DNA of 64,000 nucleotides from Mycolicibacterium llatzerense (GCF_000878195.1 NZ_JXST01000023.1:1-64000), one strand, 5' to 3'. Positions 26,988-36,681 are shown, counted from the stretch's first letter. The notes: generated from the sequence alone by a model not told the origin. A program made the numbers and translations.

Positions 26988-28402
26988 GTCTTCTCCTTCG
27001 GAGCCGTGTGGGCCAAATCGGCTTGGGTATAAGTCTTTCCATCCGGACCGATATACGTCCCGCTGGCCGGGTCGTATTCGGCCACCGCGACCGGCGGCGG
27101 TTTGGCCGCGCCCTCCGGCGGCGGCGAACCGGGTCGCAGTTGCGGCACGTCCTGCCCGGTCCACGTGGCGTTGGGATCGCCCTTCCAGTTGTAGCCGTCG
27201 TTCAGCGGCACATACTGTTCGTTGCTCTCGCACTGCTTGACGGTGGCCGCGCGCTTGCCGGGCACCGTCTCGCACGGCAGGTTCTTCGCGCCACGCACGT
27301 TGAACATCGAGTCCTGCGGAGTCCGGCAGTACAGGTCACCGGCCGGTAGCTCGGGATAGTCCTCCAGTGCGGGGTTACGCATCTGCTGGGCCGGCAGGAA
27401 TCCGGTGGTGCACGGCGGCGGCAGGTTGATGTTCAGATTGAAGCTCAGATACGCGCCCTTGTAGGCCTGCTTCGTGTCGCGGTTGGCGAGCGTAACGCCT
27501 TGTGCCGCTTCAGTTGTGCGAGGTAACAGCACCAGGAGCTGTTCGAGGTTCGGTTGGTAGGTGATGGCGACCTTGTTGATGGACACCAGATTCTGCAACA
27601 GGATCGGCAGTGTCGGACGGAGCCGGTTGAACAACTGCCCCATCTCGCCGAACGCCGGCCCACCCTTGTCCAGCAGCGTGCCGACCGCCTTGTCCTGCGC
27701 CTGCAACTCACCGGTCACCGTGGCTAGATTCGCCGCCCACGCCTGAATCGCGCCGGACGTGTTGGACTGCGAGTCGAGCACGGGCTTGACCTGATCGATC
27801 AGCTTGAGCATGGGGTCGAGGTTCGCCCGCGCATCGATGGTCAGCTGACTGCCGCCCTTGACGATGTGCGACAACTCCGACCCCAAACCACCGACAGCCG
27901 TGGCCGATTCGTCGATGACCGTCTTGAGATTCTCCTTGGGTACCGCGCTGAGGCCCTTGGTGAGTGAGTCGATCACGGTGTTGATGTCCGGAGGTACCGA
28001 AGTGTGTGCCAATGGGATGACGTCGCCGTCCTTGAGCGGACGTGACCCGGTGCCGCGTGGGGTCAGGGACACGAACTGCTCACCGATCGCCATCTGGCTG
28101 TGGACATCGGCCTGCACATCGGACGGGATATCGGTGCCCGAGTTGAGGGACAGCTCGGCCTGCACCCCGGTCGGTGTCAGGCCGACGGACTGCACCCGGC
28201 CCACCACGGTGCCGCGGTAGGTGACGTTGCCGGTGGCGTACAGGCCACCGGTCTCGGGCAGCTCCATCTTGACCACGTAACGCCCGATGCCGAACAGCTT
28301 GGCGGGCAACTGCATATAGATGAGGCCCATCATCGTCACCGCGATCAGGGCGATGACGGCGAAGATCGCGAGCTGAATTCTCACGCGTTTGTCTAGGTGC
28401 AT
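26951..28402 (-). CDS. mceF: MCE-family protein MceF
   Basis: A 483-residue envelope protein. An N-terminal signal-anchor (about 8-30) is followed by an MCE domain (about 35-125, TGGLYATGNVTYRGTVVGRV). A long helical region follows, then a Pro-rich C-terminus. MCE subunits form a hetero-oligomeric tunnel that moves lipids between the outer layers and the YrbE permease. It is the sixth MCE subunit in order and overlaps the first mas gene. Its stop-distal end is atypically long and ends PKEKTWQSMMTPQPGS. The lipid transported cannot be read from the sequence. Confidence 0.92.
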   Translation of the reverse strand: MHLDKRVRIQLAIFAVIALIAVTMMGLIYMQLPAKLFGIGRYVVKMELPETGGLYATGNVTYRGTVVGRVQSVGLTPTGVQAELSLNSGTDIPSDVQADVHSQMAIGEQFVSLTPRGTGSRPLKDGDVIPLAHTSVPPDINTVIDSLTKGLSAVPKENLKTVIDESATAVGGLGSELSHIVKGGSQLTIDARANLDPMLKLIDQVKPVLDSQSNTSGAIQAWAANLATVTGELQAQDKAVGTLLDKGGPAFGEMGQLFNRLRPTLPILLQNLVSINKVAITYQPNLEQLLVLLPRTTEAAQGVTLANRDTKQAYKGAYLSFNLNINLPPPCTTGFLPAQQMRNPALEDYPELPAGDLYCRTPQDSMFNVRGAKNLPCETVPGKRAATVKQCESNEQYVPLNDGYNWKGDPNATWTGQDVPQLRPGSPPPEGAAKPPPVAVAEYDPASGTYIGPDGKTYTQADLAHTAPKEKTWQSMMTPQPGS

Positions 28403-29560
28403 TTACGGCCCCTGGTCCCAGCGGTACGGAATGGTCAGCGGATTACCCGGGTTGTTCGGCCCGCCCGCGGTGCACGGGCTGGGGAACTGACCGATGGTGC
28501 GGCCCCACTGCAGTTCGAGTTCGGTCAGGTCGCACTCCCAGCGCGTACCGGTGAAGAACGCCTGATCGATGCGGCTGAGGGTGAGGTCGACAATCGCGGT
28601 GAGGTTCGCGTAGTCACCGCGCTGCCACTTCTCGATCGTGTCGCCCGGGAACGGCACCGTCGGGATGAAGCTCAGTGCCCGCGTCAGGGCCGGCCCGGCG
28701 TTGGCGAGCTGTTCGAGCGTGGGTCCAAGAGCACGTAATTCCTTGATCACGTTCTCTTTTGACCGGTCGACGGTGTCTGCCGCGAGCGCCGCGAACTTGC
28801 TCAGCTTGTTGGCGGCCGTGACCAGGTTCTCGCGCTCACCATTGAGCACTGCCAGCGCCTGCGGGATGGTGTCGATGGCCTTGTCCAGGACCGGCTGGCT
28901 CGCGGCGAGCTTGCCGACGACGACGTTCAGGCTCTCCGACGCCGCGATGATGTCAGGGGTCTGGTCCTTGACGTTCGCGGTGAAGATGTCGAGCTGTTTG
29001 ATAAGGCTGCGTAGGTCCTCGGCGCGCCCGTGGAACGCCGTACTGAAGGCCTCCGTGATGTCCTGGACGTTGCCGATGCCGCCACCGTTGAGCACCATCG
29101 AGACCGCCGACAGCGTCTGTTCCACCGACGGGAAACTGCCGCTGCTCGCGAGCGGAATGACCGACCCCTGGTGCAGCTTTCCTTGCGGCCGGCCATCCTT
29201 GGGCGGCCCGAGCTCGATGTGGAGAGTGCCGAGCAGACTCGTCAGACCGAGCTTGATGGTCGAGTTGGCGGGCGCGTTCACATCGCCGTTGAGTTTCATG
29301 GTGACCAGCGCGTGCCAATCCTGCCGCTCGATCTTGGTGACCGTGCCGACGGTGACGTCGGCGACCCGGACCCGCGAATTCTCTTGCAGGTTGGTGACGT
29401 CCGTCATCTGGGCCTGGACTTCGAACGCCCCGGGTCCCCCGCCTTCGGTGCCCGGCAGCGGCAGGCTGTTCGCGCCGCGCCACCCCGAGCAGCCGGCCGA
29501 AGCAAGCAACGTCAGAGCGGCCAGGGCGCAGCCGGCCGCAGAGCGTAAGCGGCGGCTCAT
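28403..29560 (-). CDS. mceE: MCE-family lipoprotein MceE
   Basis: A 385-residue lipoprotein starting MSRRLRSAAGCALAALTLLA, with lipobox LASAGC (Cys at about residue 24). The MCE domain (about 45-130) contains TNLQENSRVRVADVTVGTV. The long C-terminal helical domain ends in an Asn/Pro-rich segment, as in LprK/LprN-type MceE subunits. It shares the ATGA overlap (29557-29560) with mceD upstream and abuts mceF downstream. An extended ORF to 29836 runs into mceD and is rejected. Confidence 0.93.
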   Translation of the reverse strand: MSRRLRSAAGCALAALTLLASAGCSGWRGANSLPLPGTEGGGPGAFEVQAQMTDVTNLQENSRVRVADVTVGTVTKIERQDWHALVTMKLNGDVNAPANSTIKLGLTSLLGTLHIELGPPKDGRPQGKLHQGSVIPLASSGSFPSVEQTLSAVSMVLNGGGIGNVQDITEAFSTAFHGRAEDLRSLIKQLDIFTANVKDQTPDIIAASESLNVVVGKLAASQPVLDKAIDTIPQALAVLNGERENLVTAANKLSKFAALAADTVDRSKENVIKELRALGPTLEQLANAGPALTRALSFIPTVPFPGDTIEKWQRGDYANLTAIVDLTLSRIDQAFFTGTRWECDLTELELQWGRTIGQFPSPCTAGGPNNPGNPLTIPYRWDQGP

Positions 29561-30867
29561 GACCCACCTCCAGCTGTTGGCGTCATCATCCCGGCCAACC
29601 CGGCGTTGGCGTCGGTGGTCACTGTCGGGGCTGCCGGTGGCTCGGGCGCGGGAGCCGCCTGTTGCGCTACCGGAGCTGCTGCCGGCCGGGACGGTGGCAC
29701 GTAGTCGGGCCGCATCCAGTCCTCGCTGTAGGTGACTTCGTTGGGCCTGGCCTGGGTGCCGACAAACAGGTTCTCGCCCAGCGGCGGGAAGTTGTATTGG
29801 CGGTTCTTGACGATCGGTGCCAGGTACTGCGCGCACAGCTTCGCGGACTGGTCTGCGCCGAGGCGGGACGCGGCCTGGATCGCACCGCAGATGAAGCTGA
29901 CGGGGTTGGCGAAGTTGTTGACCGCCAGGATGCCGGTCAGCGAGCCGACCGCCGGCTCGTAGATGTTGTTGAGATCGGCCAATGCCGTTGGCGCCACGTG
30001 CAATACCTGCTTGATGTCATCGAGGCTGCCAACGATCGCGGTGCTGATCGAGGCCAGCTTGTCCGACGCCGTTCCGGCGGCTTCCTTGTTGTCCGCGACG
30101 AAGGTCCGCAGATCGTCGGCGACCGAACCCATATCGTTCAACGCCCGACCGATCTTGGTCGGATCGTCGGCGAGCAGTCCGGACACCTCGGCGAGGTTGC
30201 CGTTCAGCCGCTCCAGCAGTCCGGTGCTGTCCTGAAGCGCCGACACCAAGGTCGACAGATTCTTGAACGTCGTGAACAAGTCATTGCTGTGGTCGCCGAG
30301 GATCGAGACCGCCTGCGACAGCTTGATCACCGACTCCCTGATGCTGGCGCCCTGCCCCCGCAGGTTGTCGGCCGCGGTGTTGATGAACCCGCCGAGAGTG
30401 CTCACCCCACCCGGCTGGTCTGGCTTGAGCAGATCGGCGAGCCGTTGCAGCTGGGACCGAACCTGATCCCATTCCACCGGAACGGCCGTCCGGTTCTGCG
30501 GGATGACGGCGCCGCCGTGCATGGTCTGCCCGCCCCGGTACGGGGGAATCAGCTGAATTGCCCTGCCGGTCACCAACTGTGGCGACAGGATGACAGCCTT
30601 CGCGTCGGCCGGCACCTTGTACTTGTCGGCGAACCAGAAGGTGACCTTCACCCGCTGCGGCTCCGGTTCGATCTTCTCGACCTTGCCGACGGGCACCCCT
30701 TGGATCATCACGTCGTCGCCGGCGAACAGCTGATTGCTGTTGTCGAAGTAGCCGACGACCTCGGTGTGTGACATGCGGTCGAACGCCTGCAGCGCGAAGT
30801 AGCCGCCGCCGAGAACCAGGGCCACCACGGCTGCCACGATGAGCGCGCGCGTGGGCAGCTTGCTCAT
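29557..30867 (-). CDS. mceD: MCE-family protein MceD
   Basis: A 436-residue protein with an N-terminal membrane anchor (about 8-27) and an MCE domain (about 35-125, YFDNSNQLFAGDDVMIQGVP followed by VGKVEKIEPE). A helical region of ~230 residues follows, and the Ala/Pro-rich tail (about 390-436) is typical of mycobacterial MceD. The start ATG at 30867 overlaps the mceC end by four bases (30864-30867). No catalytic residues are expected; it is a structural subunit of the lipid importer. Confidence 0.93.
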   Translation of the reverse strand: MSKLPTRALIVAAVVALVLGGGYFALQAFDRMSHTEVVGYFDNSNQLFAGDDVMIQGVPVGKVEKIEPEPQRVKVTFWFADKYKVPADAKAVILSPQLVTGRAIQLIPPYRGGQTMHGGAVIPQNRTAVPVEWDQVRSQLQRLADLLKPDQPGGVSTLGGFINTAADNLRGQGASIRESVIKLSQAVSILGDHSNDLFTTFKNLSTLVSALQDSTGLLERLNGNLAEVSGLLADDPTKIGRALNDMGSVADDLRTFVADNKEAAGTASDKLASISTAIVGSLDDIKQVLHVAPTALADLNNIYEPAVGSLTGILAVNNFANPVSFICGAIQAASRLGADQSAKLCAQYLAPIVKNRQYNFPPLGENLFVGTQARPNEVTYSEDWMRPDYVPPSRPAAAPVAQQAAPAPEPPAAPTVTTDANAGLAGMMTPTAGGGS

Positions 30868-32201
30868 TGCTGTCCTCCTGCCCTGGGGATTTCAACCGGG
30901 TCCGACACATTCACTGGCGGTGCCTTCGGTGGTTCCGGCATGGCTGTCTGACCGGGCGCCAGCGCCGGTGGTCCTGGTGGCGGCCCACCGGGAGGCGGTG
31001 CCGGTAACGGTTCGCGGTACGGGTAGCAACCGGGACCGGGCAGCTGGGGGCCGCAATTGGCGTCGCCGGGCTTACCGGTGATGGCGTCGGGGATGGTCAT
31101 ATGCGGCTCGCCGCCTTGACCGGTCCGCGGGAACGGCACCGGCAACGGCGGGGTGCCCGGCTGCCCGGTCTGCGGATCCTGAAGCTGCGACGGCAGTTTC
31201 GTGTTCGGGTCCACCCCGAGGTCCGAGAACGCGGCATCGACGAACGGCTGCACGAACTGACCGGGCAGCAGGTTGACGATGTACGCCTTGAAGAACGGGC
31301 CCGAACCGACCGCATCACCCAACGCCATGGCGTATTGGCTGAGGCCCTTCATCGCCTGCGTCAGACGTTCCTTGCGGTTGTCGACAATCGCCAGCACTCC
31401 GTTGAGTTTGTCCAGTGCCGGCCGCAATTGGGCCCGGTTCTCGGCGATCAATCCCTTGAGTTGCTGCGAGACCGACGACAGACTGTTCCACAGCTGGCTG
31501 ACCGCGGCGCTCTGCGAACGCAGTTGCACCAGTAGCGCATTGGTGTTCCGCACCAAGCCCACCACCTGGTCGCTGCGCTTGGCCAGCACCGTCGTCGCCT
31601 TCGACGCATTTTCGAGCAGGGTGCGCAGTTGCGCATCGCGGTCGTTGAGCGTCTTGGAGAACCGCGCGATGCCGTTCACCGCTTCCTTCAGGTCCGGTGC
31701 GGTATTGGCGAAAGCCTCCGAGACGGTGGCCAACGAATCCGACAGCTGATGCGTGTCCAGCCCGCTGATGGCGGTGGTCACGTCGCCCAGGGCATCGGGG
31801 AGCTGATAGGCCGACGTTGTCCGTTCCAGCGGGATGGTGCCGGTGAGGTCCCCATCGCCCTTGGGCAGGACCTCGAGCATCTTGCTGCCCAGGATGCCCT
31901 TGGTCTTGATCGCGGCCTCGGTGCGCTCCCCGAGGTGCACGTTGTCGTCGATGCTGAACTTCACCAGCACCCTGGGACCGTCGAGGTCGATGCTGGCGAC
32001 CCGACCCGCCGGGAATCCCGAAATATCCACGGGCGCACCGGTATGCAGGCCACTGGCGTCTTCGAAATAGCCCGAGTACGTGGTCGTGCCGCTGACAAAC
32101 GGAATCTTCTGGAACAGGAGCGCGACCGTGGCGACAAGCACCACGGCGCCGATGCCTATGGCGCCCAGGGCGAAATGACTTCGCTCGGCAAAAGGTTTCA
32201 T
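30864..32201 (-). CDS. mceC: MCE-family protein MceC
   Basis: A 445-residue subunit with a membrane anchor (about 8-32, FALGAIGIGAVVLVATVALL) and an MCE domain (about 38-130, GYFEDASGLHTGAPVDISGF). A helical region follows, and a Pro-rich C-terminal ~80 residues ends near EIPRAGGQQ. The start at 32201 overlaps the mceB stop as ATGA (32198-32201); an upstream in-frame GTG at 32213 is less likely. It fits the third position of the operon. Confidence 0.93.
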   Translation of the reverse strand: MKPFAERSHFALGAIGIGAVVLVATVALLFQKIPFVSGTTTYSGYFEDASGLHTGAPVDISGFPAGRVASIDLDGPRVLVKFSIDDNVHLGERTEAAIKTKGILGSKMLEVLPKGDGDLTGTIPLERTTSAYQLPDALGDVTTAISGLDTHQLSDSLATVSEAFANTAPDLKEAVNGIARFSKTLNDRDAQLRTLLENASKATTVLAKRSDQVVGLVRNTNALLVQLRSQSAAVSQLWNSLSSVSQQLKGLIAENRAQLRPALDKLNGVLAIVDNRKERLTQAMKGLSQYAMALGDAVGSGPFFKAYIVNLLPGQFVQPFVDAAFSDLGVDPNTKLPSQLQDPQTGQPGTPPLPVPFPRTGQGGEPHMTIPDAITGKPGDANCGPQLPGPGCYPYREPLPAPPPGGPPPGPPALAPGQTAMPEPPKAPPVNVSDPVEIPRAGGQQ

Positions 32202-33223
32202 CTGGGCGTGCACCGTCCCGTGGTCTGGCTGGCGACCTTGACGTACATCGGTTGTCCGCCTTTGCCGTTGAGCTTGAGCACCGCATCGCACAGATAGAAG
32301 CTGAAGAAGTCGCCGTAGATGCCCTGCCTGGACAGCGCGCGGTACTTGTCGGGCAGGGTGTTGAGGAAGTTGTCGAAGTACTCGTGGTCAGCCACCACGA
32401 GGCCCGCGACCCGGTCCACTTCGTGGACGGTCTTGGCCAACGGAGGCCTGGCCTCGGTCAGCAAGCCGGCGATCGAGTTCGCGGCCGCGTCGGTGTAGGC
32501 AACCGCGTTCGAGATGTCCGTCTTACGTTGTGCCAGACGGTCAACCAGCTCCGACAACGAGACCACGGCCTTGTCGAGCTTGTCGCTCTTGCCACCGAAA
32601 GCGGTGAGGACCGAGTTCAAATTGACGACGACCTCTCCGATCAACTGATCGCGGTCGGCCAACGTGTTGGTGACGACTGCGGCCTGCGCCAGGAACGACC
32701 CGATCGACGGGCCCTGCCCCTGCAGCGCCTGGATCAGCTGTCCGCTCAGATCGTTGATCTTGTCGGGGCTAAGGGCGGAGAACAGCGGACGGAACCCACC
32801 GATGACGGCATCGAGGTCGAGCGCAGGCTGGGTGCGGCTGACGGGAATCGTGTCGCCCGCGTTGAGCTTCTTGGTACCGCCGGCGCCTTCCTCCAGCGCC
32901 AGGAACCGATCGCCGACCACGTTGTCGTACCGAATCACCGCACGGGTGCCCTCCGTCAGCACGACGGAACTGTCCGCACTGAATTCCACCGTCACCGTCG
33001 AGTCGCGGTTGATCTTCACGCCCTGAACCTGGCCGACTTCCACACCCGCGATGCGAACGTGGCTGTCCTTCTTCATGTTCGAGACGTTGGCGAACGTGGC
33101 GAAGTAGTTGCGGCCCTTCTCGAATCGTAGATCGGCGAAGACGGCCCAGAGAGCCACCGTGCCGAGCGCACACACCGTCAGGAAGATGGCCAGACGCACC
33201 ATCGTGCCTTTAAGACTCTCCAC
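32198..33223 (-). CDS. mceB: MCE-family protein MceB
   Basis: A 341-residue subunit, the shortest in the operon, as is normal for MceB. The membrane anchor is at about 8-30 and the MCE domain at about 38-130 (FANVSNMKKDSHVRIAGVEV). The helical domain ends in a Cys-containing tail (FYLCDAVLKLNGKGGQPMYV and TGRCTPR), the usual disulfide-capable MceB ending. The gap to mceA is 39 bases. Confidence 0.93.
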   Translation of the reverse strand: MESLKGTMVRLAIFLTVCALGTVALWAVFADLRFEKGRNYFATFANVSNMKKDSHVRIAGVEVGQVQGVKINRDSTVTVEFSADSSVVLTEGTRAVIRYDNVVGDRFLALEEGAGGTKKLNAGDTIPVSRTQPALDLDAVIGGFRPLFSALSPDKINDLSGQLIQALQGQGPSIGSFLAQAAVVTNTLADRDQLIGEVVVNLNSVLTAFGGKSDKLDKAVVSLSELVDRLAQRKTDISNAVAYTDAAANSIAGLLTEARPPLAKTVHEVDRVAGLVVADHEYFDNFLNTLPDKYRALSRQGIYGDFFSFYLCDAVLKLNGKGGQPMYVKVASQTTGRCTPR

Positions 33224-33262
33224 GGCACTCCTCCTGTCTCGGTCGTTGGTTGATCGTCATGG

Positions 33263-34696
33263 TCAGTTCCCGCCCACCTCGGCCGGCAACGCAGGCGCGT
33301 CTACCGCCGGCGGGACCTCCGCCGCGGGCCCGGGAGCCGATTGTGGTTGCGCGTCAGCGGGATTGGGCGCCGCGGGCGGCACGCCCGGCCACAGCGGCAC
33401 CCCGCCGGGTCCGTACAGCGCCGCGCCGTAGGGCGGCGCCCCGGGGTACGGGATCGGACCGGGAGCAGGACCGGGCAGGCACTGCCGAACGCTGGGCGCT
33501 TCCGGCACGGCACGGGTGGTCTGGAACCACTGGGCGTAGCACGGGCTCCCGATGCCGGGGTTGGGCCTGATATCGAGCCCGGTGCCCCACCCGGTGTTGG
33601 CGATCAGTTGTCGCACCGGGAAGTTCTTGGCGATGTCGGGCAGCGAACCGCAACCCGGCTTTCCGCCCGGTCCGCCCTTCGCCCCGTTGATCGGCAGGTT
33701 GTCGGGGAAGACGTACGGATTCTTGCCCGGCAGCAGCGTCGCGTCGAGGATCAGAGACCGACCGTCGTCGCCTCCGAACACTCCCCAGGCACCCGAGTCG
33801 AGGAACTTCTTGGTGCCTTCCAGCCAGCAGGTGTATCCCGGGCTGTACTTCAGCAAGAGGTTCGTCGTGGGTTCCAAGGTGTTGATCGCGTCGACGAAGT
33901 TGTCCTTGCTCGGCCCCAGCAAGTCGGTGCCGGCCTCGGAGAATCCGATGACGTTCATCAGCAGGCTGTCGAGCGACTTGGACTTGTTCGTGACCGTGAC
34001 GCTGGTGGTGCTGGCGGCATTCAAGATCTTCACGATGTTGTCCGCGGCCTGGCCATAGGTGTCGTTGAACTGTTTGAACGACCGCCAGTCGTCCTTGATC
34101 TTGTCCGAGCGAGCGTTGAGTGCGGTCAGCACCTCGTTGAGATCCGTTGTGGCCTGGCCCATTCGCTCGCCCTGGCCGCGGACGCCGTCGGCGACGGCGC
34201 TCAACACCGAGTTCAGTTTCGCCGGATCGACCATGTCCAACAGATTCACGATGTTCTCGAAGACCGTGTCGACCTCTGTTGTCGTGTGGACCGCATGCAA
34301 CACAGTGCCGTCGGCAATGCGAGCGCTACTGGGTGTCTGCGGATACACCAGATCCACGAACTTGGCGCCGAACGCCGTCGTCACACTCACCTGGGCGCCG
34401 ACGTTGGCGGGAATGTACTTCACCTGGTCCGGATCGAGCTTGAGTTGCAGGGTCGCCCCCGACTTGTTCACGTCGATCTGGCTGACGCGCCCCACCAGCA
34501 CGCCGCGCATCTTCACCTTCGCGTTGTTCTCCAGCACCAGTCCCGCGCGGTCGGCCATCACCGTCACCGGCACGTAGGACTTCGCCGCGCCGGTGAAGAT
34601 GACCACGGTCACCACCATGAACATTGCCGTGAACACGACCAGCGCCAGTGCCCACCATGAGTTCGGGATCCGTCGATCTCCCTTGCGTGTTTCCAC
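33263..34696 (-). CDS. mceA: MCE-family protein MceA
   Basis: A 477-residue subunit with a GTG start at 34696. The membrane anchor is at about 14-37 (WWALALVVFTAMFMVVTVVI) and the MCE domain at about 42-130 (VMADRAGLVLENNAKVKMRG). A C-terminal ~130-residue Pro/Gly-rich region carries a cluster of Cys (GKPGCGSLP, GSPCYAQW, VRQCLPGP). It follows yrbEB by 3 bases and opens the MCE block. Full mceA-F and both permease genes are intact, so the importer looks functional. Confidence 0.94.
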   Translation of the reverse strand: METRKGDRRIPNSWWALALVVFTAMFMVVTVVIFTGAAKSYVPVTVMADRAGLVLENNAKVKMRGVLVGRVSQIDVNKSGATLQLKLDPDQVKYIPANVGAQVSVTTAFGAKFVDLVYPQTPSSARIADGTVLHAVHTTTEVDTVFENIVNLLDMVDPAKLNSVLSAVADGVRGQGERMGQATTDLNEVLTALNARSDKIKDDWRSFKQFNDTYGQAADNIVKILNAASTTSVTVTNKSKSLDSLLMNVIGFSEAGTDLLGPSKDNFVDAINTLEPTTNLLLKYSPGYTCWLEGTKKFLDSGAWGVFGGDDGRSLILDATLLPGKNPYVFPDNLPINGAKGGPGGKPGCGSLPDIAKNFPVRQLIANTGWGTGLDIRPNPGIGSPCYAQWFQTTRAVPEAPSVRQCLPGPAPGPIPYPGAPPYGAALYGPGGVPLWPGVPPAAPNPADAQPQSAPGPAAEVPPAVDAPALPAEVGGN

Positions 34697-34699
34697 CCG

Positions 34700-35554
34700 C
34701 TAACCCGCCATGTTGAAGTTGCCGGTCTGGCCGTAGATGGCCAGTGAGATGAAGACGATCTCGATGGCCGCGATCACCATGGACAAGCGCACCGCACCGC
34801 CGACCGCCTCACCGACCCCGGCCGGACCGCCGGAGGCGTTGAACCCGAAGTAGGTGTGCACCAGCATGATCACGACCGTCATGGCCACGCATTGCGCGAA
34901 CGACCACATCAGGTCGGTCGGGTTGAGGAACGTGTTGAAGTAGTGGTCGTACACGCCGGCGCCCTGCCCGTAGATGGTGGTGGTGCCCATCCGCGCGGCG
35001 AAGAACGCCATCATCACCGCCACGCAGTACAACGGGATCACCACGACCACCGCCGCCAGCACCCGCGTCGAGGCGAGATAGGTGATGCTGCGGATACCGA
35101 TGACCTCGAGCGCGTCGATCTCCTCGTTGATGCGCATGGCGCCGATCTGCGCGGTGGCACCGGCCCCGATCGTGGCCGACAGCGCCACCGCGGTGGTCGC
35201 CGGCACGATCATCCGGACGTTGAGGAACGCCGACGCGAAGCCGGTGAGGGCCTCGAAGCCGACGGATGAGAACTGGTTGTAGCCCTGGATCGCCACGAGG
35301 GCACCGGTGGTCATCGTCAAGAAGCCGACGATCGCGACGGTGCCACCGACGACGACGAGCGCGCCCGTGCCCAATCCCGTTGCGGCGATGAGCCGAAGCA
35401 GCTCGGCGCGGTAATTCATCACCGCGTCCGGAATCGCGGTGATGGTCTTCACGTAGAACGCGGCCTCTTCGCCCAACCTGTTCCAGCGATTGACCACGGT
35501 CTTGTTCAGCTTGTCGAGCCGCGGGTGCATGCGGCTGGGGACGTCGACAGTCAT
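34700..35554 (-). CDS. yrbEB: MlaE/YrbE-type ABC permease, second subunit
   Basis: A 284-residue inner-membrane permease of the MlaE family with five or six hydrophobic segments. Diagnostic pieces are the coupling helix region RINEEIDALEVIGIRSITYL and the C-terminal FNASGGPAGVGEAVGGAVR. With YrbEA it forms the channel that the Mce tube docks on. The ATPase (MceG-type) is usually encoded elsewhere and is not in this window. It begins 9 bases after yrbEA and ends 3 bases before mceA. Confidence 0.94.
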   Translation of the reverse strand: MTVDVPSRMHPRLDKLNKTVVNRWNRLGEEAAFYVKTITAIPDAVMNYRAELLRLIAATGLGTGALVVVGGTVAIVGFLTMTTGALVAIQGYNQFSSVGFEALTGFASAFLNVRMIVPATTAVALSATIGAGATAQIGAMRINEEIDALEVIGIRSITYLASTRVLAAVVVVIPLYCVAVMMAFFAARMGTTTIYGQGAGVYDHYFNTFLNPTDLMWSFAQCVAMTVVIMLVHTYFGFNASGGPAGVGEAVGGAVRLSMVIAAIEIVFISLAIYGQTGNFNMAG

Positions 35555-35563
35555 CGATTCACC

Positions 35564-36337
35564 TCACGACACCGTGTATTGGATCGCGACCGCAGTCACG
35601 ATGACGTTGATGGCGAACAGCACCATGAAGGTGAACACCACGGTTTCGTTCACCGCGTTGCCCACGCCTGCCGGGCCGCCTTTGACGGAAGTGCCCTTGT
35701 AGCAGGCGATCAGGCCGGCCGCCATGCCGAACAAGGTCGCTTTGATCAACGCGACGATGATGTCCCCGGGGCCGGTGAGCAGGTCCAGCCCGCCGACGAA
35801 CGCGCCCGCCGAGACGTGCTGCACCGCCACGCAGAACAGGAACGCGCCGATCAGACCCACGAGAATCACTGTGGCGGACAGGGCCAATGCCACCGTCGTC
35901 GCGGCCAGCACGCGGGGCACGACCAGGGACCGGATGGGGTTGATGCCCATCACCCGCAGCGCGTCGAGTTCCTCGCGGATGGTCCGCGCCCCGAGATCGG
36001 CGCACATTGCCGTGGCGCCCGCCCCCGACACGACCAGCACCGTGACGATCGGGCCGATCTGGTTCACCGTGCCGATCGCAGCGCCGGTGCCCGAGAAATC
36101 GGCCGCGCCGAATTCGGTCAGCAGAATGTTGAAGGTGAATGTCAGCAGCACCGCGAACGGCATTGTCAGCAGCAAGGCGGGCAGCACCGAAACCCGCGCG
36201 ACGAACCATGTCTGCATCACATATTCGTGCCACGCGAACGGCGGCTGGAACATTTGTACAAAGGTGTCGAAAGTCATGGCAAAGAAGCCACCCAATGAGG
36301 TGACCGGCTTAGCCGCAGTGCGAGCAATCGCTACCAT
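35564..36337 (-). CDS. yrbEA: MlaE/YrbE-type ABC permease, first subunit
   Basis: A 257-residue MlaE-family permease and the first gene of the mce operon. The diagnostic ARTIREELDALRVMGINPIR and GGPAGVGNAVNETVVFTFMV segments are present. The start ATG at 36337 has only a weak ribosome binding site (GGCGATAA), and an internal ATG at 36277 (MTFDTFVQMFQ) would also keep all the membrane helices. A 344-base gap with an inverted repeat lies upstream and should hold the operon promoter. Confidence 0.92.
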   Translation of the reverse strand: MVAIARTAAKPVTSLGGFFAMTFDTFVQMFQPPFAWHEYVMQTWFVARVSVLPALLLTMPFAVLLTFTFNILLTEFGAADFSGTGAAIGTVNQIGPIVTVLVVSGAGATAMCADLGARTIREELDALRVMGINPIRSLVVPRVLAATTVALALSATVILVGLIGAFLFCVAVQHVSAGAFVGGLDLLTGPGDIIVALIKATLFGMAAGLIACYKGTSVKGGPAGVGNAVNETVVFTFMVLFAINVIVTAVAIQYTVS

Positions 36338-36681
36338 TTATCGCCTGCGCTTTCCAACCATGGCGCGTAATCCAATACATATGGTCGATAAGCGATCGCT
36401 GCGGCCAACATGAGTGGAGACGCTATCAATGCAGGTCATCGGCCGACACCTCCAGATGGAGGGATCTAGTCCTGTGAGGTACCCCCCATCGGGGGGACAG
36501 GTGTGTCCTGTGCCACATCATGCGCGCCGGAATCAGAATTCCGCGATGGCACCACAAATAATCCATATCAGGAAATAGCTGAATCCGCGACAGAATGACC
36601 ATTTTGCGCACGACTCAATTCACGGCATCGGCAAAATTCGCGACAGGCCGAAGAATTACCACCACAGAGATTGGCGCGGGA
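36338..36681 (-). promoter_or_regulatory. Upstream region of the mce operon (344 bases, no gene)
   Basis: No credible gene lies here; the only frame (36426-36611, minus) codes for nothing recognisable. The region is noticeably less GC-rich than its neighbours. It contains a C6/G6 inverted repeat (CCCCCCATCGGGGGG at 36482-36496) flanked by CCTGT and ACAGG. This is the expected promoter and regulator site for yrbEA-mceF, just downstream of the two LuxR genes. Confidence 0.6.
36471..36501. promoter_or_regulatory. C6/G6 inverted repeat with CCTGT/ACAGG flanks
   Basis: CCCCCCATCGGGGGG (36482-36496) is a 6-bp perfect inverted repeat with a 3-base centre. The CCTGT at 36471-36475 pairs with ACAGG at 36497-36501. 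It sits 134 bases or more upstream of the yrbEA start. A dyad of this kind could bind the NarL-type HTH dimers encoded upstream, which is inference. Confidence 0.5.

Noticed and set aside
36426..36611. A 61-codon minus-strand frame in the mce upstream gap
   Set aside because: No similarity, no ribosome binding site and it overlaps the C6/G6 dyad. Treated as noncoding.
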